Below, one piece after another: positions 1-8,668 of a stretch of DNA of 32,631 bases (position 1 is the first letter of the stretch; every line of letters starts with the position of its first letter). Origin of the DNA: a virus. The stretch covers positions 1-32,631 of IMG/VR virus record IMGVR_UViG_3300047673_000124; one strand, given 5' to 3'. Under the pieces are notes generated by a model, which did no database searches, was not told where the DNA came from, and saw only the letters and a list, made by a program, of their open reading frames with translations. Both the position numbers and the translations under genes were made by a program.

Positions 1-3000
1 TTGCCTGTGAAGTCGCCGTCCTTGATCAGCGAGCGCAGGCCCAGGATGGATGCGACTGCAGGTGAGTCCTCCTCTTGGCCGAGGAAGTTCCCGGTGTAGT
101 TGCCAGCGAGCAGCGAGTCGAGTCCGGCGATGCCGCCGCCTGCGTAGCCGTGGCCGTGGCCCCAGGTGCCGAGCAGGTCGCCGCCCCATCCCGACTTGAT
201 CCGACGCAGGCCGAGGCGCAGGTTCGTCAGCGGGTCGTAGAGGTTTCCGCCCAGTTCAGCGAGCCCGAGACCGGCGGCAGTCTGTGGCGTGACCTGCACG
301 AGGCCCTCCGCCTCGTTGCCTCCGCTGTTGACGTCCTGCACTGTCTGGATGATGTTCGGGTTGCCACCCGACTCGGTCATGATCTGCGCTTTGGCGGCCT
401 CGATGTACTCGGGCGTCGTCGGGAAGCCCTCCATTGCCAGCGCCTGCACGATGATCGGCACCCACTGCTCGGCGCCCGCACCGGACACCCACGCCTCGTT
501 CCCGCCCGCGCCCGAACCTGCGCCGGGGTGCATGCCGAGCCAGCCCTTGACCTTCTCGATTGCGCCGCCGACGAACTTCTCCGGAGTGCGCACGAGCGCG
601 TCACGCCAGAGCGAGTGATCGCCGGGCGAGCCCTGCGCCAGATCGGTCGCCTTGTGGAAGAGATCCTTGACGGCGCCGACCGGGTCCTTCGCGACCTTCG
701 CCAGGAGTCCGGCCGCGTCGGTGATGCCCGACCAGGCGTCGCCGACCACGTCGCCGATGCCGGAGAAGATGCCACCGATGTCGAAGTGGAATCCCGGTAC
801 GGCACCGTTCGCCGACCGCCGCCCGCCGGAGTACATGTGGTTCAGCGCGAGGAAGTTCGACGGTCCGATCGCCTGCACCAGCTCGGGCACCGCGACACCC
901 TCACCGGGTGAGAGCTTCGCGTTGACGGTGTCCTGTCCGGGCGCGTAGCCGGGCACGAGGCCGGGGCCCTGGTGGATGCCGCCTCCGGCGTAGTGCGCGA
1001 TGTCGAAGTGGTGCTCGGGGATCTCGTCGAGACTGAAGACGTGCGCGATACCGTTCCACACGGGCCGGATCGCATCGTTGTAGACGGTATTGATGATGTA
1101 GTTGACCGGAACCGCAACGATGTTCGCGATTTTCTCGAATTCGGTTTTCCACATTTCGACGAAGCCGGTGACGGTGGTCTTCAGGTTGTTGAAGACGTCG
1201 CCGATCTTGTCGCCGACGGGCTTGATGACGTGGTCATGCAGCCAGTTGAAGACGTCTCCGGCGGCCTGGATGTCGCCCTTGATGAAGCCGATGATCGGCT
1301 TGATGATGGTGTCGTACAGCCAATGCCAGATATCGCCGATCTTGTCCATGACAGGCTTGATGATGCTGTCGTAGACCCAGGACATAACGATGCCCCAGCC
1401 GGTGATCTCATCCTTGATGAATCCGATGACAGGCTTGATGATGCTGTTGTAGACCCAGTTGAAGATGTCGCCGATGGCGTGCATGGCGGGCTCGACGACC
1501 TGATGCCAGAAGGCCATGACTGCGGTCTCGGCGACCTTGAAGGCGAGGACGAACGGCACGGCGATCACGGTCGCGACGATCGCGCCGGCGTACTTGAGCA
1601 CGTTGAGGACGTTGCCGACGGCATGGCCGACGTTGTCGAGTGCGTGCATGACGTTGCCGAAGGCATGCTGCACCGGCTCGACCGCGGACACTATGCCGTG
1701 CCAGGCGGCCACGAATACGCCGCCGATCCAGGAGCCGAACGACTTCAGCGTCTCCCAAGATGTCTGAATGGCGTCGTGGAACCAGCCCCAATGGTCATAG
1801 GCGTACTTCACGCCAGCACCGAGCGCGATCAGGCCCGCGACGAGTGCCGCGACGCCGATGACGATCTCAGAGATGCCGGTGGCAGCCAGAGCGGCGGCCA
1901 GCCCTGTCGCGCCGGCCGTGGCGCCGGTCTCGGCCACAGCGAATCCGCCCATGGCCCAGGTCGCCGCCTCAATGCCGAGACTGATCACAGTCCACGTGGC
2001 AGAGGCTGTCTTCCAGACCGCGAACGCTGCAGCCGCACCCCCGATTGCAATCAGGAAGGTATCGACCGCCCACTTGTTGTTCCCGAGCCAGTCGGATACG
2101 TCCTTGAGTCCCCCTACCATGCTCGTCGCGGCGGGAAGGAGATCGGTACCGATCTTGATCGCCACAGCACCGATGCCGTCCTTGAACTCTGCCAACTTCT
2201 GATTGAAATTCCCCTGAACCTCTTCCCAGCCCTTGACGTTGCCCTCTGCGTCGCCGGATGACTCTGAGATCTTCTTGATTGCCTCGGCGGTCTCCGGGCC
2301 GTTCTCCTTCGTCACCATGAAGGCCGTGTTCACGCCCTCGACGGTGCCGAGGAGCTTCGTCATCGCCGTCGTGTAGGACTGCGACTGCGCGCCGCCGTTC
2401 TTCATCGTCGTCGTGAAGCCCTCGGCCTTGTCCTTCATTTCGACGATCGACTTCGCGGTATTACGGTTCTCGCCGCCGAGCGCGTCTGCACCCTTCGTGA
2501 ACTCTTTAACGCCGATATCGCCAGCATTGAACTGCACCGCAAGGTCTTTCAGCGGCCCGTTCAGTTGACCGATGGCGGAATCCAGGTTATGTGCGGCGTC
2601 GGTCGAGGAATGGAAGGAGTCGAGGAGCACTTTGCCGTCCGGCCCCATCTTCTTCATGACCGACTCCGAGAGCCATTGGAGCGTCCCTGCGACACCCCTC
2701 TCCCCGATGGAGTCGTTCAGCTGTGTTGCCGTGATGCCGAAAGATTCGAGTTCCTGGCGCGCCGGGCCCTGCGCGTTCTGCAGGCTGCGCATGGCCGAGG
2801 CCAAGTTCTGCGAGGCTTGCGCCGCGGGCACGCCGTGTGCCGTCATCTCGGCCAGCGTTCCGGTCACGTCAGCGATCGAGACACCCATCGTCGATGCCAT
2901 CGGTGTGACGTTGTGCAGCGCTTCAGAGAACGGCTCAAGCTGAGTCTTACCAAGAGATATGGCGGTGACGAGCTTGCTGGTGACATCAGCGGCCTGGTCG

Positions 3001-3872
3001 CCAGTCTGGTGATAGTCGCGCAGGATCGTCGTCACCGCGTCGGCGACGGTCCCAACCTCGGCGCCTTCCTGCTTGGCACCCTCAGACGCCGCCTTCAGGA
3101 TCGACAGCGCGTTCGCGGCGTCCTTCGTTGCGTCGGCCTGATGCACCATGCCCGACGACACCGTGTAGGCGCCCTTTGAGAGCTCCTCGGCCGAAACGCC
3201 GACCTGGCCCGCAAGGTTCAAGATGCCGTCCGAGACGCCCGTCAAGGCGTCCTTCGACAGGCCTGCCGATGTGACGAGGCGTACCTGCGACTCCTGGAAG
3301 TCACCGGCCGACTTGGTGGCTTCGGCCGCGCCGATGGCGAACGCACCGAAGCCGATGAGCGCCGCGCCCTTCAGTGCGGTGGCTGCCGTTCCGGTGGCCG
3401 CCGCAGAGCTTGCGACGGCGGTGTCCTGTCGCGCAATGAGTGCTTCCTGTGCGCGGGCTTCGTTGTTCGTGGCGGCCACAACCTCGGCGCTCGCCGCGAC
3501 CTGCTGGCGCTTGACGCGCTCGAGGTTCTCGTACGCCGCGATGTACTTCGACGAGTCTGCGGCGTACTTCAGCCGCGCTTCGTTCTCCTTCGCCTCGGCG
3601 ACCATGACGCGCCCGGAGGCGTCGGCGACGATGTCCTTGGACTTGACTACCGCCGCCGACGCTCGCTCGAGCGTGGCCGTCGCTGCACTGATCTGCCTCT
3701 CCATGGACGCCGTCATCGAGCCGGTGCCCGCGGTGACCCACTGCGAGAGGGATTCCGACATGGCCTTGCCGGTCTGCTCGCCGGCCGCCGTGCCGTCCTT
3801 GACCATCTTGGTCGCGACGCCCTCCATGCCGATCAACCGAGCAGCGATATCGAAAAACACGCCATCGGCCAC
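1..3872 (-). CDS. Tape measure protein with lytic transglycosylase domain (C-terminus cut by window edge)
   Basis: A single open frame runs from a GTG at 3872 to the left edge without a stop, giving more than 1290 residues. The GTG follows AGGAGG by 5 nt. The protein sets tail length and is packed in the tail tube. The N-terminal third is Ala/Lys/Glu-rich and helical. Residues about 600-695 are strongly hydrophobic, as in many tape measures. Residues about 806-895 hold four copies of a W-(V/L)-x-(D/N)-x-(I/V)-IKP motif. Near residue 1167 the segment MTESGGNPNI, followed by a GLVQVTP motif, matches the SLT/lysozyme-like fold, with E1167 as probable catalytic acid. This would cut peptidoglycan during DNA entry. 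It lies directly after the two overlapping tail chaperone frames, the standard siphovirus position. The identity is firm; the C-terminal end is missing. Confidence 0.95.
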   Translation of the reverse strand, partial: MADGVFFDIAARLIGMEGVATKMVKDGTAAGEQTGKAMSESLSQWVTAGTGSMTASMERQISAATATLERASAAVVKSKDIVADASGRVMVAEAKENEARLKYAADSSKYIAAYENLERVKRQQVAASAEVVAATNNEARAQEALIARQDTAVASSAAATGTAATALKGAALIGFGAFAIGAAEATKSAGDFQESQVRLVTSAGLSKDALTGVSDGILNLAGQVGVSAEELSKGAYTVSSGMVHQADATKDAANALSILKAASEGAKQEGAEVGTVADAVTTILRDYHQTGDQAADVTSKLVTAISLGKTQLEPFSEALHNVTPMASTMGVSIADVTGTLAEMTAHGVPAAQASQNLASAMRSLQNAQGPARQELESFGITATQLNDSIGERGVAGTLQWLSESVMKKMGPDGKVLLDSFHSSTDAAHNLDSAIGQLNGPLKDLAVQFNAGDIGVKEFTKGADALGGENRNTAKSIVEMKDKAEGFTTTMKNGGAQSQSYTTAMTKLLGTVEGVNTAFMVTKENGPETAEAIKKISESSGDAEGNVKGWEEVQGNFNQKLAEFKDGIGAVAIKIGTDLLPAATSMVGGLKDVSDWLGNNKWAVDTFLIAIGGAAAAFAVWKTASATWTVISLGIEAATWAMGGFAVAETGATAGATGLAAALAATGISEIVIGVAALVAGLIALGAGVKYAYDHWGWFHDAIQTSWETLKSFGSWIGGVFVAAWHGIVSAVEPVQHAFGNVMHALDNVGHAVGNVLNVLKYAGAIVATVIAVPFVLAFKVAETAVMAFWHQVVEPAMHAIGDIFNWVYNSIIKPVIGFIKDEITGWGIVMSWVYDSIIKPVMDKIGDIWHWLYDTIIKPIIGFIKGDIQAAGDVFNWLHDHVIKPVGDKIGDVFNNLKTTVTGFVEMWKTEFEKIANIVAVPVNYIINTVYNDAIRPVWNGIAHVFSLDEIPEHHFDIAHYAGGGIHQGPGLVPGYAPGQDTVNAKLSPGEGVAVPELVQAIGPSNFLALNHMYSGGRRSANGAVPGFHFDIGGIFSGIGDVVGDAWSGITDAAGLLAKVAKDPVGAVKDLFHKATDLAQGSPGDHSLWRDALVRTPEKFVGGAIEKVKGWLGMHPGAGSGAGGNEAWVSGAGAEQWVPIIVQALAMEGFPTTPEYIEAAKAQIMTESGGNPNIIQTVQDVNSGGNEAEGLVQVTPQTAAGLGLAELGGNLYDPLTNLRLGLRRIKSGWGGDLLGTWGHGHGYAGGGIAGLDSLLAGNYTGNFLGQEEDSPAVASILGLRSLIKDGDFTG

Positions 3873-3883
3873 GGGCACCTCCT

Positions 3884-4402
3884 CTACGTAAGGTCGGACA
3901 GATTCATGTCGCCGTGCACGATTGCCTGCAGTTCCCTGTCGGAGATCTGCTCGTCGTCGCGGGTTTCGGCCTCTTCGGCTGCCAGGTCGAGGACGTACCG
4001 CGGAGCGACCCTGGTGACGGATGATCCGGGCTCGATTTCGTACGAGCCCTCTTGGAAGACTGTCGAGCCGAAGGCGTTGAAATGGCGCACCGCAATGGTT
4101 TCCAGCGTTGTCCACGCCGATTTCAGCTTGCGGGACGTCTGAGAATCCTCGGGAAGTTTCTCGATGAGCACGTGCAGCTCGCGCGAGGTCATGCCCTCAT
4201 TGCGGGCGCTCACACGGTCGACGTAGTCCTGGCCGCGGTTGCCCGCCACGGTGAACGGGAAGGTGGTGCAATACCACTCGCGGAGATGGCGCCCAGGGTA
4301 GAAGTGCTGAATGTCAGCCTCTATCTCCTCGGGCGCCATCTCCAGCCGGGCGAGAACTTCGCCTATTTTGGGCCGTTCATCTCCTGCGTCATCTGACGCC
4401 AT
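3884..4402 (-). CDS. Tail assembly chaperone, -1 frame extension (T part of G-GT)
   Basis: This frame overlaps the 3' end of the preceding chaperone gene by 40 nt and ends with TAG 11 nt before the tape measure start. It probably has no independent start. It is expected to be translated as the C-terminal part of a G-T fusion after a -1 slip at 4366-4372, so the product would continue from the upstream frame into residues KIGEVLARLEM. GT-type chaperones bind the tape measure and recruit major tail protein during tail assembly. The reading frame is open throughout and the ribosomal slip site is at the exact end of the upstream gene. An ATG at 4402 exists, so separate initiation cannot be excluded from sequence alone. 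Confidence 0.9.
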   Translation of the reverse strand: MASDDAGDERPKIGEVLARLEMAPEEIEADIQHFYPGRHLREWYCTTFPFTVAGNRGQDYVDRVSARNEGMTSRELHVLIEKLPEDSQTSRKLKSAWTTLETIAVRHFNAFGSTVFQEGSYEIEPGSSVTRVAPRYVLDLAAEEAETRDDEQISDRELQAIVHGDMNLSDLT

Positions 4403-4698
4403 GCGATGAGGACGTCACCGGACCGGCCACCGGCGGCGATGAACCGGGAGTGCCGATCGGGGTCTGCCTCGGTGTTCAGAAGCGCCTTGGCGAGCGCGAC
4501 GGTGCCCTTCGCTGCATCGACGGCGTCGTTCTGGTCCTCCTCGAGCGACAGCGGGTGGTTGACGGTGAACGTTTCGTGCCGCTCTTCGCCCGTGACCTTG
4601 TCGGACCAGGTCAGCTCGAAGTCGTGGCCTACGCCGCCGAAGTTCTCGAGCTGCTGTTCGCGCCACTTCGCGAGGTCGGTGACATTCTGGTTTGCCAT
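4363..4698 (-). CDS. Tail assembly chaperone (G part)
   Basis: A 111-aa acidic protein with ATG at 4698 (MANQNVTDLAKW) preceded by an AAGGGATT ribosome site. It sits between the major tail protein and the tape measure, the fixed place of the first tail chaperone. Most ribosomes should stop at TAG 4363-4365, producing G alone. A minority slip at CCCAAAA and make the GT fusion. The family is poorly conserved in sequence, so the call rests on position, size, the overlapping second frame and the slip site. Confidence 0.9.
   Translation of the reverse strand: MANQNVTDLAKWREQQLENFGGVGHDFELTWSDKVTGEERHETFTVNHPLSLEEDQNDAVDAAKGTVALAKALLNTEADPDRHSRFIAAGGRSGDVLIAWRQMTQEMNGPK
4366..4372 (-). promoter_or_regulatory. 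Programmed -1 ribosomal frameshift site CCCAAAA
   Basis: Read on the minus strand the last codons of the upstream chaperone are GGC CCA AAA TAG. The heptamer C CCA AAA fits the X XXY YYZ slippery rule, and a -1 slip gives CCC AAA then ATA GGC in the downstream frame. The stop codon follows the slip site immediately. This layout is the conserved G/GT arrangement of long-tailed phages. I did not find an obvious strong pseudoknot downstream by eye. Confidence 0.9.
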
Positions 4699-4738
4699 GA
4701 TGAATCCCTTTCAGTTGGCTGCAATTTGGCTGCTAAAG

Positions 4739-4778
4739 CCCAGGCCACGCCGCCGCAGCCACAACGGCGCGACCTGGG
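4739..4778 (-). terminator. GC-rich hairpin after the major tail protein
   Basis: On the minus strand CCCAGG (4773-4778) pairs with CCTGGG (4739-4744), and inner CGCCG and CGGCG segments pair further, enclosing a short loop. It lies 14 nt past the major tail protein stop and is followed by only a short CTTTAG, so it may attenuate or stabilise the abundant tail-tube message rather than fully terminate it. Confidence 0.6.
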
Positions 4779-4792
4779 GGTTTCGGGGAGGG

Positions 4793-5737
4793 TTACGTGA
4801 TGGTGACGGAGCCCGACGCCGCGGTCTTCGTGGACGTCGACAGGTTCGAGCCGATGGCCTGCACCTTGTAGGTGTGCGGGCCGGCGACCTGACCGGAGAC
4901 GGTCAGAACGGGGTTCGCGGTGGTGCCGCCGACAACGACGTTCGCAGGATCGACCGGAGTCGTCTCGGCGTCGACGAACACGTTGTACGTGAACGGTCCG
5001 TTCGGCGTGGTCGGTGCGGTGAACGCCAGCGACACGACGCCGGCGGCACCCGCGGTTCCCACCGGGGTGCCGGGGAGGCCGGTGGTGCCGCCGAGCGCAC
5101 GCCAGCCGGGGCCGTCGATGAAGTACACGTAAGGCAGGCCGGTGGACGCCTCAATCTGAGACTCGAAGGTGAACTTCGCCGTCGACTCAGTCTTGCGGTT
5201 CCAAGCAATCTTGTCCGGCTTGGTCATCACAGCCCGCGGAATCAGCAGGGAGTGAGCGACGACGCCGTACTTCTTGTCGACGGCCACGAAGAGCACGGTG
5301 CGGTCGTAGAGGGTGATGTCGGCCTCGGGTGCGACCCGGTAGCCGGCGGTGCCGACGCTGGGCAGCGACGCGAGCGGCAGCTGGTGCTGCAGCGCGTGCG
5401 TGACGGGCAGGTTCGAGCCGAGCAGGGTGATCATTCCGGACAGTGCGCGCTGGGTGCCGTCCTTACGCAGGACGTCCGGGCTCTGGCCGGTGTTGGTGTC
5501 CGACGTCGTGAGGGTCGGGTTGAACTCGGGACCGTTCTCGTCGGTGTACCCGGTGCAGACGAATCCCTGCGTGGTGGTCAGGGTCCCGTCGAAGTTGCCC
5601 GTCGCCGAATCGAACGGCGTGAAGTTCGCCAGCGAGACCGTCGGGTCGTAGTCCTTCACGAAGACGGCGGTCTTGAGGCCCTTGAACGTGTCGTGGGGGT
5701 TCCCGGTGAAGAGCCCCTCGAAAGTGGTTGCAGTCAT
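4793..5737 (-). CDS. Major tail protein with C-terminal Ig-like domain
   Basis: A 314-aa protein starting at ATG 5737 (MTATTFEGLFTG), with a strong AGAAGGAGAT ribosome site. It forms the tail tube. The first 215 residues are rich in beta-forming stretches (TAVFVKDYDP, DITLYDRTVLFVAVD). After a Gly/Pro linker the last 90 residues (VVSLAFTAPTTP to GSVTIT) look like an immunoglobulin or fibronectin-type domain, a common surface decoration on tail tube proteins. It lies between the tail terminator and the tail chaperones, and a hairpin follows its stop. The call is strong from position and composition. Confidence 0.92.
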   Translation of the reverse strand: MTATTFEGLFTGNPHDTFKGLKTAVFVKDYDPTVSLANFTPFDSATGNFDGTLTTTQGFVCTGYTDENGPEFNPTLTTSDTNTGQSPDVLRKDGTQRALSGMITLLGSNLPVTHALQHQLPLASLPSVGTAGYRVAPEADITLYDRTVLFVAVDKKYGVVAHSLLIPRAVMTKPDKIAWNRKTESTAKFTFESQIEASTGLPYVYFIDGPGWRALGGTTGLPGTPVGTAGAAGVVSLAFTAPTTPNGPFTYNVFVDAETTPVDPANVVVGGTTANPVLTVSGQVAGPHTYKVQAIGSNLSTSTKTAASGSVTIT

Positions 5738-5754
5738 TTTCTTTTGATCTCCTT

Positions 5755-6192
5755 CTACAGGGGTGCTGAATCGACGCGGGAGTCGACGACATACGACGCG
5801 AGGTATCGGTGCACCTTCGGGTCGCCGTAGTCGAGCCAGGCTGGCCCTCGGATCGTGCGAACGTCGTCGATATAGACCGTGACGGCGGTTCCGTCATCGG
5901 CCGTGTAGCTCACTGCCGCGCCCAGCAGCCCGTCGAGGAACTGCGTGATCCAGTAGTGAGCTGCCCGGCCTGCGGTGGCTGCCGCGGATCGGGACGAGTG
6001 AAATGCCTCCACGTCAACGGTCGCGTGGTCGGTGAATCGGTTGTCGCCACCCGTGACGCGGGTGACCATGATGTGCGGGAAGGTGTTCGCCGGGCCCTCG
6101 ACGGACACCGAGCCGAATCCCTTCGACCGAAGGAATGCGACGACTGCCGCCTCGCTGTTCGCGAAGGTCAGTGCACCGGGTGGCACGGTCAC
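5755..6192 (-). CDS. Tail terminator protein
   Basis: A 145-aa protein. The GTG at 6192 is chosen because it overlaps the upstream stop by GTGA, the junction used throughout this operon. It caps the growing tail tube and joins it to the head. Features that fit the lambda gpU / HK97-type minor tail family are an N-terminal helix (EAAVVAFLRSKG), a central segment HATVDVEAFHSSRSAA in the usual beta-then-helix position, and a C-terminal strand HRYLASYVVDSRV. It directly precedes the major tail protein, where tail terminators normally lie. Confidence 0.85.
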   Translation of the reverse strand: MTVPPGALTFANSEAAVVAFLRSKGFGSVSVEGPANTFPHIMVTRVTGGDNRFTDHATVDVEAFHSSRSAAATAGRAAHYWITQFLDGLLGAAVSYTADDGTAVTVYIDDVRTIRGPAWLDYGDPKVHRYLASYVVDSRVDSAPL

Positions 6193-6551
6193 GCGCCGCC
6201 GCCCTTGAGCCACTCCTCGGTGCGGCGCATGACGGCCTGCTTCGGCATTTTCTTGGTGCCGTATTCGATCCAGTGCGCCTTGTAGTCGCGGGCGATGACA
6301 CGGCCGACCCAGCGGCCGTTCTTCATCATGACCAGGCCCTCGATCGAATCCTTGTAGTCGCCCGGCTCGTCGCGGTACCCGGATTTGAGCGTGTGCGCGT
6401 GCTCGCCGACCGGGGCGATGCTCTTGGCGTGCTCCTCGCCCTTCTTGGCGAGCTCGAGCATGCGCGCCTTGAGGACGGTGGATGTGGCGAGGAACTGCTC
6501 GCCCTTCAGTTCGAGTTCGGCCAGTACCAGGCCCATCTGTCCGAGTGCCAT
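6189..6551 (-). CDS. HK97 gp10-like head-tail/minor tail protein
   Basis: A 120-aa protein, ATG at 6551 (MALGQMGLVLAELEL). The segment APVGEHAHTLKSGYRDEPG followed by RVIARDYKAHWIEYGTKK is the typical pattern of the HK97 gp10 family (aPv.tG.L..S, then a strand and YA..vEyGT). These proteins work at the head-tail junction. It overlaps the tail terminator start by 4 nt. The exact structural role is not established for the family as a whole. Confidence 0.88.
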   Translation of the reverse strand: MALGQMGLVLAELELKGEQFLATSTVLKARMLELAKKGEEHAKSIAPVGEHAHTLKSGYRDEPGDYKDSIEGLVMMKNGRWVGRVIARDYKAHWIEYGTKKMPKQAVMRRTEEWLKGGGA

Positions 6552-6554
6552 GAC

Positions 6555-6908
6555 CTACCCCTTCCACTGAATGCAGTTGAGTTCGATGTGATCGCCGTTG
6601 CCGTCGAGGTCGGTCCATGGCCGTATCGGGCCCTGTATCTCGAATTCGATGCCCTGCCACGTGATCCGCGACTTGGCGTCGCACTGGGTGCCCCATGGGA
6701 GCCAGGCGCGGCCGTGTAGCTCGGTCCGCTGGACGTTCGAGTTCTCTTCCTGGGAGGAATCCAGCTCGAAGCCGCCGGTGACGGTCACGCTCGACGTGGC
6801 GGTCTTCGCGACACCGAGCGAATCGACGACGGGGTCGCCGTTCGTGTCGAGGACAGGCGTCACTGCGGTAACGACCAGGGTGTCGTTACCGAGGAATGGT
6901 GCGGTCAT
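6555..6908 (-). CDS. Head closure / head-tail stopper protein
   Basis: A 117-aa, mainly beta protein with ATG at 6908 and TAG stop. It lies between the head-tail adaptor and the gp10-like protein, where a head-closure (stopper) protein is expected. The C-terminal half (AKSRITWQGIEFEIQGPIRPW) resembles the conserved W-x-G..y.V.G.p pattern of phage head-closure proteins. It would plug the portal complex after packaging. The name depends on gene order as much as on sequence. Confidence 0.75.
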   Translation of the reverse strand: MTAPFLGNDTLVVTAVTPVLDTNGDPVVDSLGVAKTATSSVTVTGGFELDSSQEENSNVQRTELHGRAWLPWGTQCDAKSRITWQGIEFEIQGPIRPWTDLDGNGDHIELNCIQWKG

Positions 6909-7337
6909 TTACGAAATGCCCCATTCGGTGCTGGGCAGCCGAATCGGGTCGACGCCGCAGTAGGCATTGCCCATGGTGTAGCGGGGGCCCGCCTTCGGCT
7001 TCCAGATGCCGAGGAGCTGCTGGTGGTACTCGCTGAATTCGAGAGTCCGTGCCAGTTCCTCGGATGTCGCCGTACGTGCGCCGGTCCACGATTCGGTACG
7101 GCCACCGACCGTGCGCGTGTAGGTGTTGAGGCCTTCGAGCTTGTTCTTCTGCAGTGCAGCCCGAACGACCTCGATGGACACGATTCGGGCCGCAGGGTCG
7201 GAATCGAGGATGCCGGGCAGCCGGTTCCGAATCCACAACGCCGCGGCGTCGAGAAGGAGGTCTGCGTAGGCGGTTTCGGCGTCCGAGAGAGCGCGCCATG
7301 TGCCGGACACGTCCGTTGTGGTCGCGAATGCTGTCAT
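6909..7337 (-). CDS. Head-tail connector (adaptor)
   Basis: A 142-aa protein, ATG at 7337, abutting the next gene without a gap. The N-terminal region is helical and begins with a phrase usual for Gp15/Gp6-type adaptors: a short TTDVSGTWRALSDAE stretch, then LLLDAAALWIRNRLPGIL, an amphipathic helix. It would bind below the portal ring and form the first connector ring. The C-terminal half, with RTLEFSEYHQQLLGIW, is typical of actinophage homologues. Confidence 0.82.
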   Translation of the reverse strand: MTAFATTTDVSGTWRALSDAETAYADLLLDAAALWIRNRLPGILDSDPAARIVSIEVVRAALQKNKLEGLNTYTRTVGGRTESWTGARTATSEELARTLEFSEYHQQLLGIWKPKAGPRYTMGNAYCGVDPIRLPSTEWGIS

Positions 7338-7350
7338 GGCGCGCTCCTCC

Positions 7351-7692
7351 TCAGCTCTCGGTCAGTGCGATGAGTTCGGCCTTCTCGGACTTCTCGGCCT
7401 CGGCGCGGTCGAATCCCTTGGCGACGGCGTACTCGACCCATGCGGGCTTCGGTGCCGTCTTCGCGGGGCGCTTGACCTCGTCGCCGCCGTCGTCCCCAGC
7501 GGGGTCGGCCGGGCCCTCGTCGTCGACGACCACGGGGGCGGGGTCGTCAATCTCCTCGACGATGCCGTTGCTGAGCAGGTGCTCGGCCGTCTCGTCGTCC
7601 AGCCACGAGATCACAGCGCCCTCGTAGTGGTAGTGCACGGCGCCTTCCTGGTCCTTCGCCAGCGCCAGCGGGGCGACAACCAGGAAGCTCAT
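7351..7692 (-). CDS. Small acidic protein with C-terminal SAP/HeH-like helical motif
   Basis: A 113-aa protein; ATG 7692 overlaps the capsid gene stop by 4 nt (ATGA). Residues 1-45 are beta-rich. The middle (about 46-80) is an acidic low-complexity linker rich in Asp, Pro and Gly. The last 35 residues (WVEYAVAKGFDRAEAEKS, then KAELIAL) look like the small helix-extension-helix fold found at the ends of many phage structural proteins. It sits between major capsid and adaptor. Homologues in this place are usually of unknown function, so I assign no precise role. Confidence 0.75.
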   Translation of the reverse strand: MSFLVVAPLALAKDQEGAVHYHYEGAVISWLDDETAEHLLSNGIVEEIDDPAPVVVDDEGPADPAGDDGGDEVKRPAKTAPKPAWVEYAVAKGFDRAEAEKSEKAELIALTES

Positions 7693-8609
7693 GCCGAGAC
7701 TCCCGTGATCTTCCATGCCGCGGCCGGCTCGAGGACGATCGGCACGGTGATGCGCCGCGAGCGGATGCGCCACGCATCTTCGCCGTCCTCGCGCATCGTC
7801 TTGACCTGGACGCCGTCCTCGCCGCCGGTGTAGCCGGGCGCGGGCAACTTCTCGTCAGCGAACGCGCCGAACACGTTCGAGTCGAGAATGGTCGCCACGC
7901 CGCTCGTCGGCAGGTTCGGGCTGGTCAGCCACGTCATGCCAGCGATCTTCGCCATGTTGCCGGTGAAGACCGGGGTGTCGGTGGACTCGCGCGGGATGAG
8001 CAGCGACAGCTTGGGGTCGCTGATCACGTTCGCGAACGTGGTCAGATCGCACAAGACGGTGTCGGGGTTGTAGCCCTGCTTCAGGCCGATGATGTTCGCC
8101 TTGGCCAGCGCCACGTCGCGGAGGATGTTCGGCGAGCCGGTCGCCCAGGACGCGGACGCTGCGGTCGACTGCGTGACAGCCGAGTTGATGGCCGACAGCG
8201 CCACCGAGTCGATGGTCGAGACCATCGAGTTCATCAGCTTCGCGAAGGCGCGGTTGACGACATCGAACTTCTGACGAGAGATCGACTCGTCGAAGAGCAT
8301 GACGTCGTTACCCCACTTGATCGTGTTGGCCGTCTGTCCGGGGCCGGTGCTGATCGGGGTCAGCGGGTACTCGGCGCCGGGCTGGACGCCCTGCGGCGCG
8401 CGGTCGGCGTAGATCGTTTCGTTCTGCTCGTACAGAACCGATCCGGACTCGGTCCAGAGCTGCCCCTTGAGCAGCTTGTCCGAGATGAACATCTGCTGGG
8501 AGATGGTGCGCAGTGCGCGCAGCACCCAGGTCGGGTCCTTGAGGAACCGGGAGATGGAGATGATGTCACCCGACAGGGTGGGCGGCACCGGGGGGTTGGT
8601 GATAGGCAT
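7689..8609 (-). CDS. Major capsid protein
   Basis: A 306-aa protein, ATG at 8609 (MPITNPPVPPTLSGD). It follows the protease/scaffold and decoration genes, precedes the connectors and has a typical major head protein size. An N-terminal arm leads into SRFLKDPTWVLRALR, and the region around GNDVMLFDESISRQKFD fits the E-loop and spine-helix part of HK97-fold capsids as seen in actinophages. The later segment PDTVLCDLTTFANVISDP is typical of the A-domain. The identity is secure from synteny; the assignment of individual structural parts is inference. Confidence 0.92.
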   Translation of the reverse strand: MPITNPPVPPTLSGDIISISRFLKDPTWVLRALRTISQQMFISDKLLKGQLWTESGSVLYEQNETIYADRAPQGVQPGAEYPLTPISTGPGQTANTIKWGNDVMLFDESISRQKFDVVNRAFAKLMNSMVSTIDSVALSAINSAVTQSTAASASWATGSPNILRDVALAKANIIGLKQGYNPDTVLCDLTTFANVISDPKLSLLIPRESTDTPVFTGNMAKIAGMTWLTSPNLPTSGVATILDSNVFGAFADEKLPAPGYTGGEDGVQVKTMREDGEDAWRIRSRRITVPIVLEPAAAWKITGVSA

Positions 8610-8668
8610 CAGAAACCTACTTTCGTGTGCTGCCTACGCAGCGTCATGGGGATGTGACTGGCTGCGAA

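Noticed and set aside
972-2261. Long plus-strand reading frame (429 aa) opposite the tape measure gene
   Set aside because: It is antisense to a clear tape measure protein; its Asp/Val-rich repetitive content is what the reverse complement of the repetitive minus-strand gene gives.
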